64,000 bases of DNA, from NCBI RefSeq assembly GCF_041146395.1, contig NC_090989.1:224782843-224846842 (forward strand). The letters run 5' to 3'. A model generated the notes under the pieces. It was not told the DNA's origin. It saw only the letters and a program-made list of their open reading frames with translations, and made no database searches. The position numbers were made by a program, and so were the translations under genes. This document shows positions 22,510 through 32,284 of this stretch, piece after piece. Within the stretch, counting starts at the first letter, position 1. Every line of letters starts with the position of its first letter. Source of the stretch: Eulemur rufifrons. Taxonomy: Eukaryota > Chordata > Mammalia > Primates > Lemuridae.

Positions 22510-22632
22510 ATGCTGCTTCTTGGGGCTCCCAAGAAGAGGACTAGGAGGTTGTACTTTGTGGGCCAGAGCTTGTTGATCGTGGCACTCTTTATTTCCTCTG
22601 TGATTATTTCTTCTGTTGTTTCCAGCTTTTAA
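22510..22632 (+). CDS. hypothetical 40-aa ORF with a hydrophobic segment
   Basis: This small open frame starts 17 bases after the GC box of the segment above. It has a basic stretch (PKKRTRRLYF, residues 7-16) and then a hydrophobic run SLLIVALFISSVIISSVV (20-37) that could span a membrane. An AATAAA lies 17 bases after the stop, at 22650. I do not recognise it. Length and context give only weak support for translation, and a chance frame is the simpler reading. Confidence 0.15.
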   Translation: MLLLGAPKKRTRRLYFVGQSLLIVALFISSVIISSVVSSF

Positions 22633-22896
22633 TAGTATTTGTAAATAGTAATAAAAATACTCCGGCCTTGTCTCAGTAAGGCTCCTGGAAACAAAGGAAG
22701 GATTTTTTATTCCTCTTGAGTCTGTTAAAGTACGAAGAATACTCACACTAAGGACAGAATAAGACAGCTAAGAATGTTGGGGGATGGGGAACAGGGCACA
22801 CCTGGGGTGAAAATGTCAAAAGACAGGAGTTGGGACTACATGAATGTCCCCACCATTAAACCTAGTCCCTTCTTGGAAGATCTAATTCTAATTTGT

Positions 22897-23171
22897 CTAG
22901 CACTCCGGGGGACCCAGGTGGGAGGATGACTTGAGCTCAGGAGTTCAAGACCAGTCTGAGCAACAGCAGACTGTCTCTACTAAAAATAGAAAAAAAATTA
23001 GCTGACTGTGGTGGTGCTAGCCTGTAATCCCAGCTACTGGGGAGGCTGAAACAGGAGGATCGCCAGGGGTTTGAGGTTGCTGTGAGCTAGGCTGATGCTA
23101 TGGCACTCTAGCCTGGGCAACAGAGTGAGACTCTGTCCCAAAATATAAATAAATAAGTAAATAAAATAATG
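22897..23171 (+). mobile_element. Alu, 5'-truncated
   Basis: It begins at CTAGCACTCC and ends in an AAATAAATAAGTAAATAAAA tail. The target duplication ATTCTAATTTGT is exact at 22885-22896 and 23172-23183, so the missing 5' end dates from insertion. Confidence 0.88.
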
Positions 23172-23183
23172 ATTCTAATTTGT

Positions 23184-24017
23184 GTTAGTTTACCACCTGT
23201 TTTTGATAGGGTTCATTAACCCAAACACTGTTCTCCTGAGAGCCTGCTTCTTGCGGGAAGCCTGTCGCCCCGCTCCAGTCCTCAGCGTTTTTCTGTTCTA
23301 AACTCAGCATGTTTAATGTCACCCTTGGCAATGAATCCTGCACTAACTCTCAACACCTCTTGAACTGAATTGTTACTGATTTTTTTTCCTGCGGGGAAAT
23401 ATTTCACTCGTTTTGTTTTCCAGGGGCCAGGAACGTACTTTAAATCAGGGTGCCTGAAGTGGAGTACTTTTGGCCCTTCAAATCACAGCAGACAACTGTG
23501 ACAACAATCATAAAATCAACTCTGGTAATATTTATCAATAATAGTATAGAATTATATGAGCAAATATAATTGATTTTTTGGGGTCATTTTTTATTTGTAG
23601 TTGGTTTTTAAGTAACTTGTGTTAATAATTAACAGTGATTTTAGTTATCCTAACTCTAGGCATCAAATAGCATACCCAGCCTCATTATTTTGCTTCTTGG
23701 CTCATCATTCTTTCTTCTATAATTAGGTGAATTTTTATTTTTATAATGTGTCTCTAAAACTCAGTGTAGTTTTTTCTCCTGTTAGTTGGTAAAGTGAAAA
23801 GCTGACAAGGCCTTCTTTGAGGAAACAAAAAAGCTTGCTAAAGTACATAATAGCCAAAATATACCCATATACTTAAGGTTTCAATTTTTAAACTTTGAAT
23901 CAGTCACAAAATATTCATTTTACTATTCCCAACTCTCTACCCTATGTAAGTAGCCTATGGTAAAAATATAGGTACACTTACATTGTTATTTATCCTGGCA
24001 GTGTCAACATTGCTAGT
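23184..24017. other. intergenic stretch, nothing recognised
   Basis: AT-rich sequence with no gene, RNA or clear repeat signature. Confidence 0.4.
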
Positions 24018-24028
24018 CTGTCTGTCTT

Positions 24029-24354
24029 TTTTTTTTGAGACAGAGTCTCGCTTTGTTGCCCAGGCTAGAGCGAGTGCCGTGGCGTCAGCCTAGCTCACAG
24101 CAACCTCAAACTTCTGGGCTTAAGCAATCCTACTGCCTCAGCCTCCCAAGTAGCTGAGACTACAGGCATGCGCCACCATGCCCGGCTAATTTTTTCTATA
24201 TATATTTTAGTTGGCCAGATAATTTCTTTCTATTTTTAGTAGAGACAGGGTCTCACTCTTGCTCAGGCTGGTCTCGAACTCCTGACCTTGAGCGATCCAC
24301 CCACCTCGGCCTCCCAGAATGCTAGGATTACAGGCGTGAGCCACCGCGCCCGGC
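24029..24354 (-). mobile_element. Alu, strepsirrhine type
   Basis: Minus-strand copy with the TATATATTTTAGTTGGCCAG and AATTTCTTTCTATTTTTAG linker. CTGTCTGTCTT is duplicated at 24018-24028 and 24355-24365. Confidence 0.9.
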
Positions 24355-24365
24355 CTGTCTGTCTT

Positions 24366-24828
24366 ATTTTTAATTTTGTTAGCAAGCTGAGAAATCAGCA
24401 AGATAGTGGCTATTGAACCCAATAGGGGATATATCTGAGCACCTTTGGTAATATACATTGTAGTTTCTAATTCATCTTGAAATTCTTAAATGAAATTTTA
24501 TTTCAGGATATGTTTTCACTGTTTCCTCTGTTCTTTTAAATCTCTAACAGCAGAAGGTACAGAAAAACTCTTGCGATAGGCTCAAGTTATCAGAGCATCA
24601 ATTGTATAAGAAAGTATTTAAATAGATAGTAATTTTGGATGGGTTATTCAAATAAAAAATCAATCATTTCCTGTATTTTTAAATGGTCAGTTAAAATAAA
24701 GCATTTGTTAGTTAAAATATAAAATAGCAATTTGACATTTGTCTGCTCCTCACAAATATCAAACAGTAAATGTATATTGTTACTTTTCCCCCATAAGTTC
24801 AACTTTGTAAAATAAAAAAGAAATTTTC
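24366..24828. other. intergenic stretch, nothing recognised
   Basis: AT-rich and without signature. Confidence 0.4.
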
Positions 24829-25080
24829 TTAAAGAGATGGGGTCTTGCTTTATCACCTAGGCTAGAATGCAAAGGCACCATCACAGCTCACTGCAGCCTC
24901 GAACTCCTGTACTCGAGTAATCCCCTACCTCAGCTTCCTGTGTAGATAGGACTACAGATGTGCCCCACCATGCCTGGCTAATTTTAAAATTTTTGTAGAG
25001 ATGGGGTCTCACTGTGATGGCCAGGCTAGTTATGAACTCCTAGACTCAAGTCATCCTCCCGCCTTGGCCTTCCAAAGCAC
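24829..25080 (-). mobile_element. old Alu (AluJ-like), truncated
   Basis: AAAGAGATGGGGTCTTGCTT start and ACCATGCCTGGCTAATTTTA middle. It stops at CTTCCAAAGCAC, lacking the last left-arm bases. Confidence 0.8.
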
Positions 25081-25904
25081 AAATAAATATTTTTTAAAAA
25101 AGATTTCTTCTTGAAGTTTTAAGGAATTGATTCTACAAGTGAAATGTATGATGATAAGCCATTTCTTTTTCTTTAGGTTAATGGAAGTCAGTCTACTGAT
25201 AATTTCAAAATAGCAATTAATGCTGAAAAGTGATCTAAATTATGTTCAAAATACATTTCTTAATTTCTCTGAGTTATGAGAGTGTTTTCTCTGGGTCACT
25301 TTAACTTGTATCATGTTCAGTGATTTTTCTGGATAGCAAAATTTTTCTTTTATATGTCAGAACTTTTATATTTTAACAATTTTTATGGGAGAAAAAAATC
25401 TAAAATATGTATACTCAGAGAGTAATAAACTGAAGGTGATTTAATCTTTTGATGGTAATCCACAGGGGCATTACTTGTGAAAATCAATCATCGTACAGTT
25501 TTATAAATTAATGATGGCCCTTGCCCTGAGTAACACAGACCAGGCTTTCCTGCTTTTATGGCTACACTGTCTCCTCTCCTCATCCTCCCCTTTGCTAGCC
25601 TGCCAGTGTGCTATTTATGAGGTGCCACCTTATTGTAACCTCTGTCTTCAAAAGAGCCTGAAACTAGCTCCCGGTGCTCAGGTAATATCAGGATGATGTG
25701 CTTTGTGACAGTGTTTTCGACCTAGAGGCTTTGTCATTTACTTCCAGTTCCCAAGCTGGGCTCCTAAATACTGACCTTGTTGGGAACACCTTACTTGGGA
25801 AGAACTAGCAGAATGCTCAGATCCTAAAACTTTCCTCCTAGTTCGCCTCATCTTCAATCTCTGATTCAAAATTCCTTTTACAGAATTGTAAAACAATAAT
25901 GGTT
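25081..25904. other. intergenic stretch, nothing recognised
   Basis: A 61-codon frame at 25511 lacks any recognisable domain. Otherwise unassigned. Confidence 0.4.
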
Positions 25905-26110
25905 CATACTTGGATGGTCCTTATTTTCTCGCAGGCACTGTTTTAAACCCTTTGAATACATCAATCACTGCATCTTCACAATAATTCTTAGGCACAAAGA
26001 GGGTAAGTGACTTGCCTACAGGGATGTAGCTGGTAAGTGTGGTAAGTGGCAAAGCTGGGACTCCAACACAGGCAGCCTGACTGCAAAGCCTATGCTCCTA
26101 TCTGCCATGA
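25905..26110 (+). mobile_element. MIR SINE fragment
   Basis: GCAGGCACTGTTTTAAACCC, GGGTAAGTGACTTGCCTACA, GTGGCAAAGCTGGGACTCC and GCAAAGCCTATGCTCCTA in MIR order. Confidence 0.8.
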
Positions 26111-26314
26111 TATATGGGATTCTGGCTGTTGTCCTCTGAGCTTATGAAACTTGAATGCATAGAGGAAGCTGTCTGGTAATTAGGTTTCACAGCTGCGACC
26201 ACAGGCATAGCCATCTTCCTAAACAACAAGGTCCCTGCCAGCATTTTCTGCTTTCAAATTCTTCCTGTTCCTCCAGTCTGAACTACAGTCAACATCAGCT
26301 ACCAACAATGATGA

Positions 26315-26470
26315 AGCATTTTCTTTGTGGCAGGCACCTTTCTGGTATGTTATAAACATCTTAGATCCCTATGATATTGTTGTCCCCATGAAAAGACAGA
26401 AGGCTCAAAGATGCTAAGTGGTCTGTTCTAATCACACAGTGATTGGCAGAACCCACACTTTCATTCCTCA
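26315..26470 (+). mobile_element. MIR SINE fragment, diverged
   Basis: GTGGCAGGCACCTTTCTGG, TCCCCATGAAAAGACAGAAG and CACACAGTGATTGGCAGAA keep MIR order. Confidence 0.55.
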
Positions 26471-26479
26471 AACACCTCA

Positions 26480-26830
26480 AGGACAGAAAGCCTCCATCAT
26501 TTTCCATTTGCCTATAGGATAGAAGCCAAATTCCTCACTGGCAGGCAAGGTGCCATGCTATCTTTCCAACCTTATCTCCCGCTGGGCTCCAGCTTGACTC
26601 CTCTGTTCCAGACTGGCATGTCTGTGCCCTCTCCCACAACCCGCAGGCTCACTCCCAGCACCCAGCCTTCCATCCATTATTCCCACGACTTACAATGTCT
26701 TGTTTTCTCTTTTCTGCCTACTCAAATCCTGTTCGGGATAGTTCAGTCTTCCATCTCACATGCGGTCCTCCTCCATTAACTGCTTCAGGCCCTACCCGCC
26801 CCACTTGTCCCTTGTCCCTACTGTGTGACC
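26480..26830 (+). mobile_element. LINE L2 fragment
   Basis: GATAGAAGCCAAATTCCTCA, CTTATCTCCCGCTGGGCTCC and the following pyrimidine-rich body match the L2 region before its 3' end. Borders approximate. Confidence 0.5.
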
Positions 26831-27159
26831 CGGTGACTAGGGCACTGATCACACACAGCTGCACACTTCACCATCAGTTCAGGCCAGCTGACCCAGGGCA
26901 GCACATCTGACACAGGGAGCTGAATGTATTGACTCATATAGCATCTCACTTTGTATATGGTCAGAGACACCACAGAGAATTTTCCCTGATGCTCTAAGAC
27001 CTGGGGCAAAAACAGCCTTCCATGGACAAAATGCAAGTTAGATGGAATTTATCATCAGTGCCTTCTAATATAGCTCCGCCTCCTCACAGGCTCTTCCAAC
27101 ACGTGGAACGTGTATATGTACCCTGCTTTCTCTCTCTTCTTTCCAATATGGAAATAGTA

Positions 27160-27370
27160 ACAACAAAAACAACAGATATATTGCTGTGTGTCAGATACTT
27201 TTCTAAGTACTTCCCGAGTATTAACTAATGTAGTCTTCCTAGCCACACTTTGAGGTAGGCATTAACATTACCTTCCCTTTTACCCTCAGACGGACTGAGT
27301 CACAGAGGGTTAAGTAACTTGCCTAAGGTCACACAACTGGGCTTCAAAGCTAAGCATTTAATACTACACT
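27160..27370 (+). mobile_element. MIR SINE fragment
   Basis: GTGTGTCAGATACTTTTCTAAG, GAGGTAGGCATTAACATTAC, GGGTTAAGTAACTTGCCTAA and CTTCAAAGCTAAGC in MIR order. Confidence 0.8.
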
Positions 27371-27599
27371 GCATCACCGATACAGTAATGTATTAGTTTT
27401 TCTCTAATAGTGAAGGTAATGCTTGCTAAGTGTTTTTTTTTAAAAAGCAGACAATAAACACAGTAGAAGGAGAGTATTACCTGTATTCCTATCACACAGG
27501 GAAAATTAAATAACCTACTCAAGCAGCTGTAAACATGCACTAGTTTGTAGTTCAACAATGGAACCATACTGTACATCATGGATAGTTTTCTTTTTGTCT

Positions 27600-28820
27600 T
27601 TTCACTCACAATTTTAAACAGCTTCATTGAAGTATAATTTATATATCATAAAATTCACTTATTTTAACTATTCACATAATTTTAGTAAATTTAGAGAGTT
27701 TTGCAGCCATTACTATTAATATAAAATAATTTTAGATCATTTCATCACCCCACACAGATGTTTTATATCCATTTGTACTTACACCCAGGTCCCACCCCTG
27801 GCCCCTTGAAGGTGTTAATCTATTTTCTTTCTATATTGATTTGTTTCTTCTGGACATTTCTTATAAATGGAATCACGTAATAGGTGGTCTTTTGAATCTG
27901 GCTTCTTTCACATGGGATAACATCTTCAAGGTTCACCCATGCTATAACCTTTATCAGTACTTCATACCTTTAATGGCAGAATAATATGCCATTGTATTTA
28001 CTCATTCACTTGTTGATGGACATTTGGATTGTTTCAAGTGAATAGTGCTATTAGGAATTTTAATGTGTAAGTCTCCACGTGGACATATGTTTTCATTACT
28101 CTGAGGTAGATACCTGGGCATGGAATTGTTGTGTCATATGGTAAGTTTTCCAAAATGGCTATACAATTTTACATTCCCACCAGCAATACATGAGAGTTCT
28201 AGTTTCTCCACATCTTAGCAAACACTTGCTATTGTCTATCTTTTTGATTAGCTATTCTAGTGAGTGTGAAGGAATACCTCATTATGGTTTTGATTTGTAT
28301 TTCCCTAATGTCTAGTGATACTTAGAATCTTTCCATGTGCTTATTGGCCATTTGAATGTTTTCTTTGATGAAATGTCTATTCAAATCTTTTGCCCATTTT
28401 TTTCTTTTCTTTGTTTTTTTTTTTAAATCAGAGATAGGGTCTTGCTATATTGTCCAGGCTGGTCTCAAACTCCTGGCCTCAAGTGATCCTCCCATCTTGG
28501 TCTCCCAAAGTGCTGAGATTACAGGCATGAGCTACCATGCCTGGACACCATTTTTCAATTGGGTTATTTGTCTTTTTATTATTAAATTATAAGAGTCCTT
28601 TATATATTCTGGATACAAGTCCTGTATCAGACATATGATTTCCAAGTATTTTCTCACAGTCTGTCGCTTGTCTTTTCACCTTTGTAATGGTGTCTTTTGA
28701 TGCATAAAAGTTTTAAATTTTGATGAAATCTAATTTATCAATTTTTCCCCTTTTATCTCTTGTGCATTTGATGCCATGTCTAAGAAGTCTTTGCCTAACC
28801 CTTACATGTTTTAGAACTAT
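27600..28820 (-). mobile_element. old L1 3' end, antisense, interrupted by half an Alu
   Basis: Reverse complement of L1 3' UTR and ORF2 C-terminus: CTTCATTGAAGTATAATTTA, TTCTGGACATTTCTTATAAA, TTCCCACCAGCAATACATGA, ATTTTCTCACAGTCTGTCGC. L1 resumes directly after the Alu piece (28413-28544). Confidence 0.9.
28413..28544 (-). mobile_element. Alu single-arm fragment inside L1
   Basis: Poly-T, then GGGTCTTGCTATATTGTCCA and CCAAAGTGCTGAGATTACAG. Only one arm is present. Confidence 0.8.
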
Positions 28821-30119
28821 TCCCCTCCCACCACACTCATGAGTATGTCTTGGCCATATTTCTAAGTCAATAAATACAGATCTTCATCATCGTCTTTATG
28901 GCCTTGGTTTCTAGAAAGTAGAGAAGGAAGAAAGGAGACAACAGGGCCAGGCTACTCAAAACATCCATTACAACTCTGTTCATTCTTGAGGCCTTCCTAT
29001 CTCCCTTTTCTTCTCCTGTCTGGCACCTCCTGTGTGTTTTGTGAATAAAAATTTTACTAGGCTATTAACTTCATCACAACATTTCACGTTTCAATACCTT
29101 GGTCACGTAGATTTCTAGATCTAAATTTTCTGTGGGCTCAAATCCCTCTTTCATAGATTCTAGTGATGGGATGCTTAGAAGGAACATACATTCCCCTGTC
29201 ATTTGGGATGTGACAGCTGCTTCTTTCTGCATCTATTTCATTCTCTAAAACTGGGCATTGGGAATGAGTCAGCTCGAGCTTATATATTAAAATGTAAATA
29301 TGGAAAAAGAAAATAAATAGTGGACAATAGCAACTGGCATGTGTGCTTTAATGGAAGATCTTAAAGCAACGAGATATTCCTAAACAAAATAATGGCTATC
29401 ATTGAAGAGGTTCCAGAATGGGATATATGGTTGCATCCTGGCACCTGTCAAGATTAGAGCTTCACTGGCTTCATGGGTAAAGTATGAGGTACTGTGTAAA
29501 GGTTGAAGCTCATTTAGGAAATAATTTTCAGAGAACACTAATGGGGAAAATCCACACAAAATCCAGAAAATCCAGGAAAGGGCCTGTGTGAGAGGGGTCT
29601 CAGAATTAGAAGTCAAAAGGCAGATTAGAAGATTTAAAAAAAAAAAATTTCAGAGCTCAGTGCTGAGAACATCCAAATGCTGAAAGAGAGGGCCACTAGA
29701 GAAGCATTTTGATAGAAGCCAAACGGGGTGGTCATGTTCCTTTGGAGAAATAATCCCCTAGGTTTGGGACCCAGAATCCGGAAGGTGAACACTGGTGGAA
29801 AGCAAGACTCAATTCAAAGTGCATTAAGACCCAACTTGGGGTCTTTAACTTTTTTCACATGGAAAAGCCACAGCAGGGCCCCCCTACTGTTTGCATGGAA
29901 TATACTAGAAGACTAAGACCGGGAGAGACTAGCTGGAAACTACTGAAGATTCAGACTTGGAGGGAAGAGCCAGGCTGCTCCAGGGGGACACGTGGGTGTG
30001 TAGGAAGAACAAGTCAGCAGGCCTTAGGGATGGATTTGCTGTGCAGGTGTAGAGAGCAGATGGACATGGCTAGGGTGGGCATTCAGGGTGGGAACTCTGG
30101 GAAAGGCTGTTAAGATGAT
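28821..30119. other. intergenic stretch upstream of DMRT1, nothing recognised
   Basis: The longest repeat-poor stretch before the gene. No exon-like or RNA-like structure is evident. Distal DMRT1 control elements could lie here but cannot be seen from one sequence. Confidence 0.4.
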
Positions 30120-30235
30120 CCAGTGGTTATTTTTTTAGAGGTATAGTTACATACAGTAAGATGTACAGATTTGAAGTGTAGGATGATTTTTGGTAAATGT
30201 CTACTTCCGTTTAACCACCCCCCAAAAAACTTTTT
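30120..30235 (-). mobile_element. L1 3' UTR fragment, antisense
   Basis: GAGGTATAGTTACATACAGTAA, AGATTTGAAGTGTAGG and TTTTTGGTAAATGTCTAC correspond to antisense old L1 3' UTR. Confidence 0.65.
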
Positions 30236-30640
30236 AAAGTCTGAATTTCCCCTGCCTGCGGGGTCGTGAAGCTGCTTCAAAGGCAACAAGTTGTATGCAC
30301 CAGAAGTGAGAAGCAACAAGGGCTGGAACTACAAATTGTGAAGTTATCTGGAGCCAGGAGGCAGAAATCTTGTGAGCAAATGAACACAGGTGCAAGAAAG
30401 GACAAATGGAGAACAGAAAGTCCCAACCTTTGACATTTTTGGCGCGCTTGAGCCCCACACAGAGAGTATTATTTGCCCATATAAATGCAGAGACTTCTCT
30501 CTTCTCAGGTTTTCAACCTCATACTTAATTTTCTTAAGAGAAATAAACCGTTTTCTGAGTTGGCTGCTACCAAGATTTGCTCGATTGAACTTGGAGGACG
30601 TGTCTTTTTGTGAGGGGGAGGAGAGCTAGAGGACCCCACA
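30236..30640. other. proximal DMRT1 upstream region
   Basis: Non-repetitive and becoming CpG-richer to the right. A TATA-like CATATAAATG lies near 30479, about 730 bases before the start codon, but nothing shows that it is used. Confidence 0.4.
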
Positions 30641-30880
30641 GGGTGGTTTGTACCCCCTCCAAGCAGCATGCACAACCCTGCTCTTGACCCGGGGAGCCCA
30701 GCCTCCTCGTGCAACATGTTTTGGCAACCCAGTCTCCGCGCCTTGGAGAGCTGAGGGGTCACACCATCCCCCAGCCGCTCTACACCTCTCGGTGCGCTTG
30801 CAGCGACTCTGCAGCAACACTCTCGGCGCGCTTGCAATCCGTGCAAGCTTGGACGCGGCTGGAACCCGGCGGCCGGAGTT

Positions 30881-30930
30881 GGGGGGCGGTGGGCGTGGCC
30901 GCGCTTCCTCGCGCCCTCTCCCGCCCCGGC
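30881..30930 (+). promoter_or_regulatory. DMRT1: GC-box / EGR-like cluster in DMRT1 promoter
   Basis: GGGGGGCGGTGGGCGTGGCC at 30881-30900 combines an Sp/KLF-type GC box with an EGR1-like GGTGGGCG core. A second box CCCGCCCC lies at 30920. Sp1 and Egr1 have been reported to act on the rodent Dmrt1 promoter, so the position about 300 bases before the ATG is plausible. Binding is inferred. Confidence 0.45.
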
Positions 30931-30972
30931 AGTCCCGGGAACGTTCTGAAAAGTATCCAAAAGTTCTGCGCT

Positions 30973-31003
30973 GCGCGCGCGCGCGCCAAAAAAAAAAAAA
31001 AAA
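30973..31003. repeat. (GC)7 tract joined to A16
   Basis: Seven GC dinucleotides from 30973, one extra C, then sixteen A (30988-31003), about 200 bases before the start codon. Alternating GC can adopt Z-form, and long A tracts resist nucleosomes. Confidence 0.85.
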
Positions 31004-31205
31004 GGCACAAACATCTCCCCTCCCCCCAACTACTCCAGGCGTGGGGTGTCCCGACCTCGCCACTCTGGCTGCACCTCCGGCTGCAGCGCACACGCTTCCT
31101 GCGCCTCCTCTCCGGGAACCTAGCCGTCGGTTGGGTTCTTCCCTCGCAGCCGTCTCCAGACGGCCGAGGTGACCGGAGAGTCCTTGCACTTCTCCTTGGG
31201 GCACC

Positions 31206-31559
31206 ATGCCCAACGATGAACCATTCAGCAAGCCTTTCGCACCGTCGGAGGCCCCGCACGCCCCCGGGGCACCGCCGCAGGGCAAGGCTGGGGGCTTCGG
31301 CAAAGCGGCCGGGGCGCTACTGGGGGCAGCCGCAGGTTCGGGTGCCGGGAGCAGCGGCAGCGGAGGAGGCTCCGGCTCCGGGGCATCTGGCCTGGGCTCG
31401 GGGAGCAAGAAGTCCCCGCGGCTGCCCAAGTGCGCGCGCTGCAGGAACCACGGCTACGCGTCGCCGCTGAAGGGCCACAAGCGCTTCTGCATGTGGCGGG
31501 ACTGCCAGTGCAAGAAGTGCAACCTGATTGCTGAGAGACAGCGCGTGATGGCCGCGCAG
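31206..31559 (+). CDS. DMRT1: DMRT1 exon 1 coding part: N-terminus and DM domain
   Basis: First coding exon of doublesex- and mab-3-related transcription factor 1, a nuclear DNA-binding regulator needed for testis differentiation, Sertoli-cell identity and germ-cell control of meiosis. It encodes 118 residues in phase 0. The start ATG has A at -3 and gives [10 protein letters not shown], matching the conserved mammalian N-terminus. Residues 12-67 are a Pro/Ala then Gly/Ser-rich disordered arm. Residues 70-118 form the DM domain. All eight zinc ligands are present: C76, C79, H91, C95 for one site and H82, C100, C102, C105 for the other. The recognition helix then begins ([13 protein letters not shown]). 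The exon ends CAG at 31559 before a perfect GTGAGT donor. Reading on past the donor gives a stop after 16 more codons. Control is likely from the surrounding CpG island. The identification is secure. Confidence 0.97.
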
Positions 31560-31779
31560 GTGAGTGCGGGAGCCTGGGAACCTGGGTTCGGCCCTGAGCT
31601 TTTTGGATAAAGTCGCTATGTCAGGGCTGTCGCCACGCGGGGCCTGGGGTCTGGAGGGACTCGGCGGTGTTCACCGTCGGCCGCGGCGCGCTCGGGGTCC
31701 GGGACTCCCAGCCACGCGACGACGCCAGGCTCCGAGGGTTGGGGGGACGCGTCCGTAGACTTGTCCGCCAAGTAAAGTT

Positions 31780-32284
31780 GCGGAGTTCGCTCCGCTTGGG
31801 GTTCCCCACGATCTCTGTTCGCGCTTCCCAGCAGAATTGTGGGGTTCGCCTCTGGGGGAGTTTTTGGAATCTCTAACTCTGCCTCCCAGCAGAGAGTTGC
31901 TGGGGTTCCCTCTGCTCAAGGGTCCCTGGGATTCCTGACCCCGCGCTCGGAGCACGGAGTTGCGGGGTTCGCCCCTATGGGAGTCTCCGGGATCCCCGAG
32001 TCCGCTCTCCAGCAGATAGTTGGGGGCGACACTCTGTTGGGGGAGTCTTCACTATCTGCGATCTCTCCAAGGTGAGGGTTGCGGGGTTCGCCTCTAAGGG
32101 AATCAATCCCTGACATGTCTGACCTCGCGCTCCCAGCAGAGAGTTGCGGGGTTCGCTCTGCTTGCGGGGGGCGGGGGGGGTCCCATCGGTCTCCTATCCC
32201 GCCCTCCGAGCTAAGGGTTTCGGGATTCGATTTCCTCGGGCGTCCCCACGATCCCCGACTCTGCCTCCCCGCTGAGTGGCGCTT
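31780..32284. repeat. degenerate minisatellite, about eight 59-74-bp GC-rich units
   Basis: Unit starts at 31780, 31839, 31899, 31962, 32022, 32081, 32146 and 32220 (lengths 59, 60, 63, 60, 59, 65, 74 and about 65). The best kept parts are GCGGGGTTCGC at the unit start and CTCCCAGCAGAGAGTT at the unit end, with a GGGATCTCTGAC-like middle. A weaker partial unit may precede 31780. No known transposon family fits. Units differ by many substitutions, so it is old or mutating fast. Confidence 0.88.

Noticed and set aside
30626..31429. 267-codon minus-strand open frame over the DMRT1 promoter and exon 1, with 174- and 253-codon plus-strand frames beside it
   Set aside because: GC-rich CpG-island DNA lacks stop codons by composition. 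The products are low-complexity Pro/Ala/Arg/Gly and overlap the real exon 1 in other frames.
31560..31610. In-frame read-through of exon 1 for 16 codons to a stop
   Set aside because: A perfect CAG|GTGAGT donor lies at 31559/31560 and exon 2 joins in phase with the known protein. An intron-retention isoform cannot be shown from sequence.
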